A stretch of DNA of 38,051 nt from an uncultured Collinsella sp. (GTDB lineage: Bacteria > Actinomycetota > Coriobacteriia > Coriobacteriales > Coriobacteriaceae), in contig CABQJK010000019.1 of the NCBI GenBank assembly GCA_902464495.1, positions 1 through 38,051 on the forward strand, read 5' to 3'. Numbering within the stretch: position 1 is the first letter of the stretch; every line of letters starts with the position of its first letter. The notes below the pieces were generated by a model. The model was not told the origin of the DNA, searched no databases, and saw only the letters and a list, made by a program, of their open reading frames with translations. Below are positions 6,894 through 14,289 of this stretch, in pieces. A program made the translations under genes and the position numbers.

Positions 6894-8063
6894 TTACTCG
6901 GTAAATGCGTTGCCGACGCTCTGGCCGCCAACGTAGGTCTCAACGAGGGTGAGCTCGTGGTCGAACACAACAAAGTCGGCGTCGCGACCCGGCATGATGC
7001 TGCCACACTTATCCTCGATGTGCGCGGAACGAGCCGGCACCTCGGTCGCCATGCGGATGGCGATATCGGCGCTGGCGATGCCCCAATCAACGATGTTCTT
7101 GACGCCCTGGGCAAGCGTGAGCACCGAGCCGGCGATGCTCTTGCCGTCGGCGAGCCAGCACAGGTTGTCCTTCATGATGACATCCATGCCACCGCTGGTG
7201 TAGTTGCCCTCGGGCATGCCACCGCAGCCCAGGCAGTCGGTGATAAGCACCGTGTGCTGCCAGCCCTTTGCCTGCAGCAGCGCCTTGATTGCAGCAGGGT
7301 TCACGTGCTTGCCGTCGCAGATGATCTCGGCGTATGTCTCGGGAGTGGACATAGCGGCACCCACGACACCGGGCTCACGGTGATGCAGACCGCGCTGGCC
7401 GTTATAGGTATGCGTAAAGCAGCTGGCACCGGCGTTGATGGCGGCGATGCACTCATCGTAGGTGGCGTCGGAGTGACCGATGCTGGTCACCACACCCTTG
7501 GCGTTCAAAGCAGCCGCATAAGCAGGGGCACCGTCGCGCTCGGCCGCCATGGCGCTCTTAACGATGCGCCCACCGGCAGCCTCCTGCCACTGGTCGAAGA
7601 CCTCCTCGGAGGGATCGATCAGATAGGCGGGGTTCTGCGCACCCACGTGCTTCATCGTAAAGAAGGGACCCTCCAGGTAGATGCCCTGGATACGGGCGCC
7701 GCAGAAGTCGGGGCCGCGGCCCTCGTCGGCCTGGGCGATGGCGGCGCAGGCATCCTTGATCTGCTCGACGCCGTCGGTAAACGTCGTGGGCAGCCAGCTG
7801 GTGGTGCCGCGACGGGCGAGCTCGGTCGAGCTGATATCGATGCCCTCGGGGTCGTTATCGGTAGTCGAGTGGTTATAGAAGCCATGGATGTGGGTGTCGA
7901 CCATGCCCGGCGCGATCCACGATCCCGTGTAGTCCTTGATCTCGCAAGAGGGCTCATCGGCCTGCCAGGCGCCAAAGACGCCGTCCTCGACCATGAGATA
8001 GCCGCCCAGCTGCGGGCCTGCCGGCAAGAAGAACTTGTCAGCCTTAATTGCGTATGTGCTCAT
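6894..8063 (-). CDS. nagA: N-acetylhexosamine-6-phosphate deacetylase (NagA/AgaA)
   Basis: 389 aa amidohydrolase that removes acetate from GlcNAc-6-P or GalNAc-6-P. Visible catalytic landmarks: DTHIHG (His58, His60), EGPF (metal-binding Glu131), SIGHSDA (His197), FTHTYNG (His218) and ITDCLG (catalytic Asp276). The ATG at 8063 is preceded by AAAGGAG at 5 nt spacing; a GTG two codons earlier is less likely. The agaS terminator separates it from agaS, so it may be its own transcript. With agaS directly upstream and no nagB here, the GalNAc-6-P specificity of AgaA is more likely than GlcNAc-6-P, though sequence alone does not settle this. Confidence 0.9.
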   Translation of the reverse strand: MSTYAIKADKFFLPAGPQLGGYLMVEDGVFGAWQADEPSCEIKDYTGSWIAPGMVDTHIHGFYNHSTTDNDPEGIDISSTELARRGTTSWLPTTFTDGVEQIKDACAAIAQADEGRGPDFCGARIQGIYLEGPFFTMKHVGAQNPAYLIDPSEEVFDQWQEAAGGRIVKSAMAAERDGAPAYAAALNAKGVVTSIGHSDATYDECIAAINAGASCFTHTYNGQRGLHHREPGVVGAAMSTPETYAEIICDGKHVNPAAIKALLQAKGWQHTVLITDCLGCGGMPEGNYTSGGMDVIMKDNLCWLADGKSIAGSVLTLAQGVKNIVDWGIASADIAIRMATEVPARSAHIEDKCGSIMPGRDADFVVFDHELTLVETYVGGQSVGNAFTE

Positions 8064-8125
8064 ATGCACTCCTTTCTTCTAAAAGCAGTTGACTGTGGTG
8101 ATGCTTATACCCAGCTCACGTAAAA

Positions 8126-8163
8126 CAAAAAGCGCCCGCCCGCCGTTATGAGCGGACGGGCGC
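8126..8163 (-). terminator. Terminator after agaS
   Basis: On the minus strand GCGCCCG (plus 8157-8163) pairs with CGGGCGC (plus 8132-8138), with inner CCGC/GCGG pairing, followed by TTTTTGTTTT. It lies 19 nt after the agaS stop. Confidence 0.8.
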
Positions 8164-8181
8164 CCTTACAGGGGGACGCGA

Positions 8182-9348
8182 TTAAGCGGTGAAGGGGTGA
8201 ATCGTCACGCCCTTGACCACGCGGTTGACCGTGCCGGTGGGGCTCGGCGTATCGGGCGTGTTGCCCACGCGCACGGAGTTGAGCAGGCTGATGGCCTGGG
8301 CAAACATCACAAACGGCAGAGCAAGGTAGCCCTCGGGGAGCGCCTCGTAGCCCTTGAAGGTGAAGGACTCACCCTCGTAGACGGTAGCCCCCTCCTGCTG
8401 AACGGCGACGGTGTGCTGAGCGATCTCGTCGCCACCGATCTCGTTGAGGATGTCGATGTCGTACTGACGGGTGTAGGCGTCGTTGTTGACGAAGACGAAG
8501 ACAAGGGTCTTGTCGTCGACGAAGGACTTGGGTCCGTGGCGATAGCCCATGGAGGTGTCGTAAGAGGTGGCAACCAGGCCGTGAGCAAGCTCGAGGATCT
8601 TGAGCTGGCTCTCCTGAGCAAGGCCACCGAAGGAACCGGAGCCCAGGTAGGTCACGCGATTGAAGTCGCCGGCAAGGTAATCGGCGATCTCGGGCTCGCG
8701 AGCGATAACCTCTTCGCCCATCTTGGCGATGGTCTCGACCCACTCGGCCTTCTGCTCGTCGGAAGCCTCGTCAAAGATGAGGGTGGAGAGCAGGGTCATG
8801 CAGGTGTAAGAACCGGTCATGGCGAAGCCCTTGTCGTTGGCGCGCGGGATGAGCAGCGTCAGCGCATTGGGGTCATCGGCGGACTCGACGGCCAGCTTGC
8901 CCTCGGGAGCGCAGGTGATGTTGAGGAACTTGACGTTGTGAACGAGCTCCTTGGCGACGGCGACAGCGGCAAGGCTCTCGGGGCTGTTGCCGGAACGGGC
9001 GAAGGAAACCACGAGCGTGGGATCCTCGGCGCGCAGGAAGTCGCGCGGGGCGCTCACGATGTCGGTCGTGGCGATGGGCTTAAAGTCGTAGAGATCAGTG
9101 TTGCCAGCGTGACGCAGGTACGGAGCGCAGGTATCGCCCACGTAGTCAGAAGTACCGGCACCAGTGAAGACAACGGACAGACGGCCCTCGCCCATGGCGC
9201 GAGCCTCGGCCAGGAAGGCCTCGATGGCCTCCTTGTTCTCGCGGTAGATGTTGAGCGTATCACGCCAAAGCTCGGGCTGCTGAGCAATCTCGGCCGTGGT
9301 GATCTGGGCGCCGAGCTCGGTGAGCTCCTCGACACTCTTCTCGAACAT
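8182..9348 (-). CDS. agaS: Galactosamine-6-phosphate deaminase/isomerase (AgaS, SIS domain)
   Basis: 388 aa. AgaS converts galactosamine-6-phosphate to tagatose-6-phosphate and ammonia in the cytoplasm. Two SIS (sugar isomerase) subdomains are visible: VFTGAGTSDYVG near residues 60-71 and VVSFARSGNSPES near 113-125 (phosphosugar-binding Ser/Thr loops), followed later by YLGSGSFGG and GYRHGPKSF. The SIS pair with an HGPK motif is typical of AgaS and GlmS-like isomerases, and the length matches AgaS, not GlmS, which has an extra glutaminase domain. Ribosome site GAGAGG about 8 nt upstream. Preceded by a TATAAT promoter with an overlapping candidate operator. Confidence 0.88.
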   Translation of the reverse strand: MFEKSVEELTELGAQITTAEIAQQPELWRDTLNIYRENKEAIEAFLAEARAMGEGRLSVVFTGAGTSDYVGDTCAPYLRHAGNTDLYDFKPIATTDIVSAPRDFLRAEDPTLVVSFARSGNSPESLAAVAVAKELVHNVKFLNITCAPEGKLAVESADDPNALTLLIPRANDKGFAMTGSYTCMTLLSTLIFDEASDEQKAEWVETIAKMGEEVIAREPEIADYLAGDFNRVTYLGSGSFGGLAQESQLKILELAHGLVATSYDTSMGYRHGPKSFVDDKTLVFVFVNNDAYTRQYDIDILNEIGGDEIAQHTVAVQQEGATVYEGESFTFKGYEALPEGYLALPFVMFAQAISLLNSVRVGNTPDTPSPTGTVNRVVKGVTIHPFTA

Positions 9349-9387
9349 TTCTAATACCTCTCTCTAGAAGTAATCCTCTGACATGCA

Positions 9388-9424
9388 ATTATACACTTCG
9401 GTTGGTTATCTGGTAGTAACCAGT
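9388..9424 (-). promoter_or_regulatory. agaS promoter with DasR/NagR-like operator
   Basis: On the minus strand a perfect -10 TATAAT (plus 9388-9393) lies about 40 nt before the agaS start. The -35 position is occupied by TCTGGTAGTAACCAGT (9409-9424), an inverted repeat TGGT-N4-ACCA like the DasR/NagR consensus ACTGGTCTAGACCAGT. Repression by the adjacent GntR/UTRA protein is the natural inference; no binding data exist here. Confidence 0.65.
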
Positions 9425-9462
9425 TAAATGCAAAGAATCATCACATGAAAACACTGGAGGCG

Positions 9463-10194
9463 CTAAACGTTGCGCTGGTGATAAACCTTGTATTTAAACT
9501 GATCGGCACGAGCAACCGAGAGCGTATACTCCACAACCTCGTTTGACTCGTTATACGTTGTACGGACCAAATCGAGCACGGGCGAGCCCTCGACGATACC
9601 CAAGAGATGGGCGTCGGTGGGACGGGCTATGCTCGCATAGAATTCCTCTTCGGCCACGCGTATCTTTTGCTGAAAGTCTTGCTCAATCACATCGTAAAGC
9701 GGCTTGCGCTCCAAGAGCGGTCGCTTTAAGGACAGAAATTGACGAACCGGTAGATAGCTGCGTTCGACCATCATGGGCATGTTGTCGGCAGAGCGAAGGC
9801 GCTTGAGCTTAAAAATACGGTCGCCGATGCGGCATCCCATATGCTCGGCCAGATTCTTATCGGCCTCCATCTCGCAAAACTCGAGAATCGTAGTCTCTGG
9901 ATCGCGGCCCATCGCACGCATCTGCTCGGTAAAGCTGTAGGACTGCATAAGGTTGGTTGCTTTTGCCGAACGGTCGGTCACAAAGGTGCCGCGACCGTGC
10001 TGCCGAACCACCAGTCCCAAACGTTCCAGCTCCTGCAGAGCCAGACGCACCGTGGTGCGCGAGAGACCATAACGCTCCGAAAGTTCGCGCTCGGAAGGAA
10101 TCATGTCACCGGCGTGATATTCGTGGTCAATCTTTTCGGTCAGAATATCGACCAGCTGATCGTACAGCGGTTGCTTACGCGCTCCGATCGCCAT
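9463..10194 (-). CDS. GntR-family (HutC/UTRA) regulator of amino-sugar use
   Basis: 243 aa. Residues 8-75 form the GntR winged helix (IPSERELSERYGLSRTTVRLALQELERLGLVVRQHG is the family pattern, shown in part), and residues about 95-240 form the UTRA ligand-binding domain ending in a YTLSVARADQFKY segment. Family relatives NagR, DasR and AgaR sense phosphorylated amino sugars and bind ACTGGT-type palindromes. Two such sites lie upstream of agaS and of the EIIA gene. It lies between the PTS genes and agaS, following the EIID terminators, with its own possible promoter. Start has GGGAGG 5 nt upstream. Confidence 0.88.
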   Translation of the reverse strand: MAIGARKQPLYDQLVDILTEKIDHEYHAGDMIPSERELSERYGLSRTTVRLALQELERLGLVVRQHGRGTFVTDRSAKATNLMQSYSFTEQMRAMGRDPETTILEFCEMEADKNLAEHMGCRIGDRIFKLKRLRSADNMPMMVERSYLPVRQFLSLKRPLLERKPLYDVIEQDFQQKIRVAEEEFYASIARPTDAHLLGIVEGSPVLDLVRTTYNESNEVVEYTLSVARADQFKYKVYHQRNV

Positions 10195-10242
10195 CCTATC
10201 CTCCCTTTTGCTCGAATTCAGCTACTACCTAGGGTGTGTAGC

Positions 10243-10272
10243 ATTATCTGACTGCCACACCCGAATCATCAA
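10243..10272 (-). promoter_or_regulatory. Possible promoter of the GntR regulator gene
   Basis: On the minus strand TTGATG (plus 10267-10272) and GATAAT (plus 10243-10248) are separated by 18 bp. GGTGTG/CACACC half-sites flank the -10 (10233-10261). The promoter follows directly on the PTS operon terminator. Confidence 0.4.
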
Positions 10273-10365
10273 GAAAACAAAAGCCGCGCGCTCTTTCGAG
10301 CACGCGGCTTTTAACATACACATGGCTTAAGGGGTCGGGGTGTGAGCCGCGTAGGGACACACCCC
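10271..10365 (-). terminator. Tandem hairpins ending the PTS operon
   Basis: Two hairpins follow the EIID stop. The first, GGGGTGTG/CACACCCC at 10337-10365, has no T tract. The second, GCCGCG (10283-10288) with CGCGGC (10303-10308) and inner CTC/GAG pairing, is followed on the minus strand by TTTTGTTTTCTT and is a good intrinsic terminator; a TTTT on the other side could make it weakly bidirectional. Confidence 0.72.
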
Positions 10366-10378
10366 TCAAGCTAGAGCC

Positions 10379-11461
10379 TTACCAGATGCTCGGCCAGAGA
10401 CCAAGCGGGCCAGCGCCCAGGATGCCCAGGACAAAGAGCAGGAGAATGCCCTTGGTCGGGGTCCAGCTGTGCTTAGCGAACATGTAGTAAAGCAGCAGCG
10501 TAAGCATAAGCGGGACGAGCTTCGGGACGATGGTGTTGAGGGTGTCGGCAACAGAGAAGTTGACCGGATCCTCGGTAACGGTGCCGTAGGTGACGGACTC
10601 CATGCCGTTGCCCAGATCGGTGACGCCGCACTCGACAGCGTTGCCGTCAGCATCGGAAGCGGTGAGGGCGTTGCCGTCCTCATCGGTCATGGCGATGGTA
10701 CCGGCCTCAGCGGTCTCGGTATCGATGCCCTCCATACCGGTGAAGTTCTCGGCCTCCTTCTCGGAGACGATCACGGTAGTGGCGGACAGGCCACGGGTGG
10801 TGCCGTTGGGGATCTGGAGGTTGATCTGGGTGCCACCCATGGTGACGACCAGGCAACCGACGACGAAGACGCCCATGATGGAAGCGGCGCGGGTGAAGGC
10901 CTGCATGTTGGCGGTCAGAGCGTCAATAGCGCTGGTGCCAAGCTTGTAGGACCAGTTCATGAGCCAGAAGCGCAGGGCGAACTGGACGGCGTTGAAGATC
11001 ACCAGGAAGATGATCGGCGCAGCGGCGTTGCCGTTGATGGCCATGTTGGAGGTGATGCCGGCCGTGATAGGCACGAGCGTCAGCCAGAACAGGGCGTCAC
11101 CGATACCACCGAGCGGGCCCATTGCGGCGACGCGGACGGCGCGGATCGTGGGGATGTCAACCTTGTTCTGCTCGAGCGAAAGCACGATGCCCATAACAAA
11201 AGTGACGAGGAACGGGTGAGTGTTGAAGAACTCCAGGTTGTGGCTCATGGAAGCCGCGAGGTCGTTCTTGTTGGTGTGGATCTTCTCCAGACCGGGGATG
11301 ATGGAGTAGAGCCAGCCAGCGGCCTGCATACGCTCGTAGTTGAACGATGCCTGCAGGAAGCAGGAGCGCCAAGCCATCTTGTTGAGGGTCTTCTGGTCGA
11401 GCTGCGGAGCAGGAGTGAGATCCTCGTAGTGCTCCGGGATCACATACTCATTAGATGCCAT
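10379..11461 (-). CDS. PTS EIID component, mannose class (GalNAc-type), with internal insertion
   Basis: 360 aa; family members are usually about 270-300 aa. EIID is membrane-bound and forms the sugar channel with EIIC. Typical blocks are WRSCFLQASFNYERMQ near 31-46, GLEKIHTNK, and AAMGPLGGIGDALFW near 112-126. After RAASIMGVFVVG (about 191-202) the usual short link to the last hydrophobic segment is replaced by about 80 residues (219-302) rich in Asp, Glu, Thr and Gly, before TIVPKLVPLMLTLLLYY. The ATG at 11461 overlaps the EIIC stop by 11 nt, which suggests coupled translation. A longer open frame begins inside EIIC and is unlikely. Confidence 0.9.
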   Translation of the reverse strand: MASNEYVIPEHYEDLTPAPQLDQKTLNKMAWRSCFLQASFNYERMQAAGWLYSIIPGLEKIHTNKNDLAASMSHNLEFFNTHPFLVTFVMGIVLSLEQNKVDIPTIRAVRVAAMGPLGGIGDALFWLTLVPITAGITSNMAINGNAAAPIIFLVIFNAVQFALRFWLMNWSYKLGTSAIDALTANMQAFTRAASIMGVFVVGCLVVTMGGTQINLQIPNGTTRGLSATTVIVSEKEAENFTGMEGIDTETAEAGTIAMTDEDGNALTASDADGNAVECGVTDLGNGMESVTYGTVTEDPVNFSVADTLNTIVPKLVPLMLTLLLYYMFAKHSWTPTKGILLLFVLGILGAGPLGLWPSIW

Positions 11462-12251
11462 CTTCGAAGTCACCTCCGTCAGAAACAGCTGCACCCTTCA
11501 GCTCGGTCTGCTGCTGGAAGTCCCAGAAAGCGATGCCGAAGCCGATGAGAGCAAGGATGAGCAGGGCAGGGGTTGCCAGAGAATCGTTGGCAACGGTGAT
11601 GAGCGCGAGGCCAAAGCCCATGAGGAAGAAGCCCCACATATCGCGGTTCATCATAACCTTGAGCAGGACGGCGAAGCCGACGAAGCGCATCATGCCGCCT
11701 GCAGCGGAGAGACCGGTCTGCAGCCAGGTCGGAATGGCGGAAGCGATGGTCTGACCGATGGTGGCGCCAGCGATGAAGAACAGGGTGACGACGACAGCGA
11801 AGATCAGGCCGAGCAGAGCCATGGCGAAGTAGTTCAGACGCTCGATACCCTTGGTGTCAGCGTTGTGAGCCATGTTGTCCGCAGAGGACATAAGCGGCGA
11901 CATAAGGGTGAAGACGAGGGTAACGCCGAGCTGACCAAGCAGGGCGAACGGAATGGCAAGGCCGACAGCCGCGTTGGGCTCGAGGCCCGTAGCGATTGCG
12001 AGAATGGCTGCCATGATACCGCCGATAACGGCGTTAGGCGGCTGAGCGCCTCCGATCGGCATGTTGCCGATCGTCATGAGCTGATAGGTACCACCCACGA
12101 GAAGACCGGTGTTGAGGTCGCCAAGGATAAGACCGATGACGGCGCCGGTGACGATGGGCTGATAGAGAGACTCGAGGAAGTTGAACTGGTCGATTGCCGC
12201 GATGAACGTCACGACGAAGACCAGAGCGACCTGGATGATCGAGTATTCCAT
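11451..12251 (-). CDS. PTS EIIC component, mannose class (GalNAc-type)
   Basis: 266 aa integral membrane transporter subunit. It starts with a hydrophobic helix and FIAAIDQFNFLESLYQP, then GLILGDLNTGLLVGGTYQLM and GGAQPPNAVIGGIMA, the conserved substrate-channel region of mannose-class EIIC, followed by several more membrane segments. Together with EIID it takes up the sugar while EIIB phosphorylates it. The ATG has AGGAGG 6 nt upstream. It is third-to-last in the PTS order EIIA, YajC-like, EIIB, EIIC, EIID and overlaps EIID. AgaW is the likely E. coli counterpart in function, judged from context. Confidence 0.92.
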   Translation of the reverse strand: MEYSIIQVALVFVVTFIAAIDQFNFLESLYQPIVTGAVIGLILGDLNTGLLVGGTYQLMTIGNMPIGGAQPPNAVIGGIMAAILAIATGLEPNAAVGLAIPFALLGQLGVTLVFTLMSPLMSSADNMAHNADTKGIERLNYFAMALLGLIFAVVVTLFFIAGATIGQTIASAIPTWLQTGLSAAGGMMRFVGFAVLLKVMMNRDMWGFFLMGFGLALITVANDSLATPALLILALIGFGIAFWDFQQQTELKGAAVSDGGDFEDGI

Positions 12252-12303
12252 CTTGCTCCTCCTTTCAAAATGTATGTACGCACTTTGGATTTCACGTACA
12301 GAA

Positions 12304-12325
12304 TGTCAGGGTTTCACTCCTGACA
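12304..12325 (-). promoter_or_regulatory. Intercistronic hairpin between EIIB and EIIC genes
   Basis: TGTCAGG (12304-12310) pairs with CCTGACA (12319-12325); just downstream in the transcript a second short inverted repeat, TGTACG/CGTACA, lies before the EIIC ribosome site. There is no T tract. Such hairpins often set RNA processing or stability between subunits needed in different amounts. Confidence 0.35.
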
Positions 12326-12341
12326 ACGTGGATCACGAGGA

Positions 12342-12824
12342 TTACGAGAAGAGCTTGCTCGTGTCCTCAACAGGCGTGCTCGGAACGCGCCTGATCTCCA
12401 ACTCCACCCCCAATTCCTGCAGCTCTTTAAACGCAGCGACATCCTCGTCGTTAACTGCGACGGAGGTGGCGACTTGGCGCTTTCCTTCCGACATGTGCAT
12501 GTTGCCGATGTTTACCTTCTTTATAGGCACACCGCCCTTGACGAGCGTAAGCACGTCTTCCGGTGTTTCGGCCACGATGAAGATCTTCTGGCGCGGGCTC
12601 GCCTTGCCAATGACGTCGATGGTCTTCTGCAGGGAGAAGAAACGTGTAGCGACGCCGGTGGGAGCGGCCATCTTCATGAGGTTCTGGCGCATGGTGTTGG
12701 TCGACACGTCGTCGTTGGCGACGAGGATGAGGTTGGAGCCCAGGGTGGAGTTCCACTGGGTTGCAACCTGACCATGAACCAGTCGGTTATCGATGCGGGT
12801 AAGAAGAATGTTGGGTTCTGCCAT
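12342..12824 (-). CDS. PTS EIIB component, mannose class (GalNAc-type)
   Basis: 160 aa cytoplasmic phosphocarrier. The motif RIDNRLVHGQV places the phospho-accepting histidine at residue 17. It receives phosphate from His9 of EIIA and passes it to the 6-OH of the incoming sugar bound at EIIC-EIID. Start supported by AAAGGAAG upstream. The close relationship to E. coli AgaV-type proteins is inferred from the agaS context. The orphan at 2594-3076 is a paralogue of equal length in which this His is Tyr. Confidence 0.92.
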   Translation of the reverse strand: MAEPNILLTRIDNRLVHGQVATQWNSTLGSNLILVANDDVSTNTMRQNLMKMAAPTGVATRFFSLQKTIDVIGKASPRQKIFIVAETPEDVLTLVKGGVPIKKVNIGNMHMSEGKRQVATSVAVNDEDVAAFKELQELGVELEIRRVPSTPVEDTSKLFS

Positions 12825-12860
12825 GTTGATCAGCTTCCTTTCGTTGATTGCTGACGACAG

Positions 12861-13142
12861 TTACTTGATCTCCTGAATCGCGTAACGCGAAACATCTACG
12901 ACGGCACCGGATCGGACTTTGATTTGGACCTTATCGCCTTCGATGCCTTTGACGGTTCCGTAGATACCGCCGGCGAAAAGGACCTCCTGACCCGGCTTGA
13001 GCTCGGTGTGCAGCTCTTTGAAGTACTTCTGCTTCTTCTTCATGTTGATCTGAGACCAGATGGTGTAAATAACACCCATGATGACAAGCAGACCCAAAAG
13101 AGCGATCGAAGAGCTCAGGATGCTGGCTCCGAAATCGGCCAT
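12861..13142 (-). CDS. yajC: YajC-like membrane protein encoded within the PTS operon
   Basis: 93 aa. One N-terminal membrane helix (about residues 8-28, SSSIALLGLLVIMGVIYTIW) is followed by a basic stretch and the YajC domain: KYFKELHTELKPGQEVLFAGG, then GTVKGIEGDKVQIKV. The standard YajC is a small accessory subunit of the SecDF-YajC complex. This one overlaps the EIIA stop (TAATG, 1-nt overlap) and precedes EIIB, so its synthesis is tied to the transporter. YajC-type genes in mannose-class PTS operons are known in other Gram-positives, for example the pneumococcal hyaluronan locus, but their role is unknown. It may help insert or assemble EIIC-EIID. Confidence 0.85.
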   Translation of the reverse strand: MADFGASILSSSIALLGLLVIMGVIYTIWSQINMKKKQKYFKELHTELKPGQEVLFAGGIYGTVKGIEGDKVQIKVRSGAVVDVSRYAIQEIK

Positions 13143-13585
13143 TAGATGCCGTCCTCGTCGCCGAAGATATCCTCTTCCTCGGCACCAGCGACGGAGGCGA
13201 CCGTCTGGGCGGTGATGCCCGTCTGGCCAACGGTCACGGCCTGCTCGCCAAGCTCGGCGAGCGTGGCATTGCCGCGGAGGAACAGGAGCTCAATAACCAT
13301 GGGAAGGTTGGTGCCGGTCAGAACCTCGACGTTGTCGACATCCTGGGCGATCATCATCGACTGGTTGAACGGGGTACCGCCAAGCAGGTCGGTAAAGACG
13401 AGCACGCCATCGCACTCCTCGCGCATGGCGGTAATAGCGGCGCGGAGATCCTCACCGTAGGAAGCAGCCTGGTCGCCCTCGAAAGGAACAACGGTAAAAG
13501 CGGGCTGGTCACCAGCGACCATAGCGATAGCGCTTGCAAGGCCGGGTGCGAACTGTCCATGACCGGTAAGAATAAAGCCAACCAT
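13142..13585 (-). CDS. PTS EIIA component, mannose class
   Basis: 147 aa cytoplasmic phosphocarrier. The N-terminal motif FILTGHGQFAPG holds the phospho-accepting His9, which is charged by HPr. FTDLLGGTPFN near residues 64-74 is the conserved loop around the active site. The C-terminus ends in an acidic tail (EEEDIFGDEDGI). It is the first gene of the PTS operon; GAAGGGA lies upstream of the ATG. A candidate operator (13701-13716) and a possible promoter lie 120-150 nt upstream. Confidence 0.92.
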   Translation of the reverse strand: MVGFILTGHGQFAPGLASAIAMVAGDQPAFTVVPFEGDQAASYGEDLRAAITAMREECDGVLVFTDLLGGTPFNQSMMIAQDVDNVEVLTGTNLPMVIELLFLRGNATLAELGEQAVTVGQTGITAQTVASVAGAEEEDIFGDEDGI

Positions 13586-13700
13586 TCAAATTTCCCTTCC
13601 GAAGGTGTGTACGATCTGAGTCCGATGATGTTCGGAAGCCAACGAGCAATCGCCCTTAAAGCTTCTTGGAAAGCGTTCTTTGAGAACCAGTGGTCTCTCA

Positions 13701-13737
13701 ACTGGTAGTAACCACGTGACGTGTTGTTGTCACTATA
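13701..13737 (-). promoter_or_regulatory. PTS operon promoter region with DasR/NagR-like operator
   Basis: ACTGGTAGTAACCACG (13701-13716) shares ten consecutive bases (CTGGTAGTAA) plus CCA with the agaS operator. A possible minus-strand -10 TATAGT lies at plus 13732-13737, which would put the site just downstream of the start point where a repressor blocks transcription. Further ACCAGT/ACTGGT half-sites occur at 13686-13691 and as a direct repeat at 13983-13998. Confidence 0.55.
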
Positions 13738-14289
13738 TCACCACAGAAGAGGTTGCTTTCGTTGATTCATACAGTAAAACGTTTTTGCACCGTTCACGGT
13801 AAAAAATCGACCGTTTACCGCTCGTTAACACTTCTACCTGCGGTTTTGAAACCGTTTCGAAATACTTTGACGAAAGATCGGAACCTTTTCTGTGTCTAAA
13901 CAACGCAGGGTGGCTAAAAATGGCGTGTAGAAAAATTGCAGGTCATTGTGAAGATTTGTGAATTGGTCTTTTTGACTTAATACCAGTTAGAACCAGTTTC
14001 GATATTATCGGTGAACGGTAGTTTTCGACCGTTCACCGGTTATTTGCAATCGTTTACGGCCGTTTTCCTGGATGAATTGGGGAAACCCGATGAAGCACTT
14101 GCGCGATCACGGGAAGTTTTGGCATTTGTCCTCATCCCCCGCGCGCTAAACTCCGGCATCCAAAATGAGCTAATAGCTCACGCTAATCGTTTTCAATCAT
14201 TACTTACTCAGTATCCATAATTATTTATCGTTTATCATTAATTATGATATATGATACAAGTATCATCCAAGAGATTGGTTGGAGGGGCT
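13738..14289. other. Long divergent intergenic region with repeated palindromes
   Basis: No convincing gene. It holds two copies of a palindrome: CGGTA-N4/5-TCGACCGTTTACCG at 13797-13820 and the longer CGGTGAACGG/CCGTTCACCG inverted repeat at 14009-14038. It also holds the direct repeat of ACCAGTT at 13983-13999. A 16-nt match to the element at 2450-2465 (TCTACCTGCGGTTTTG) lies at 13833-13848. A 69-codon open frame (14011-14220) begins inside the palindrome, has no ribosome site and resembles nothing I recognise; it may be a decayed gene end. The region is distinctly AT-richer than its neighbours. Confidence 0.5.
14233..14266. promoter_or_regulatory. Paired TATCAT/ATGATA palindromes upstream of the DUF2975-HTH operon
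   Basis: Four hexamers alternate in orientation: TATCAT 14233-14238, ATGATA 14244-14249, ATGATA 14251-14256 and TATCAT 14261-14266, forming two adjacent inverted repeats 24-57 nt before the start codon. Autoregulation by the operon's own Cro/CI-like protein is the simplest reading. Confidence 0.5.

Noticed and set aside
6828..8123. Plus-strand open frame of 431 codons opposite nagA
   Set aside because: nagA on the other strand has all catalytic motifs; this frame has none.
14011..14220. Open frame of 69 codons in the PTS/DUF2975 gap
   Set aside because: No ribosome site, begins inside a palindrome, no recognisable family. Could be a decayed gene end, so it is mentioned in the region entry only.
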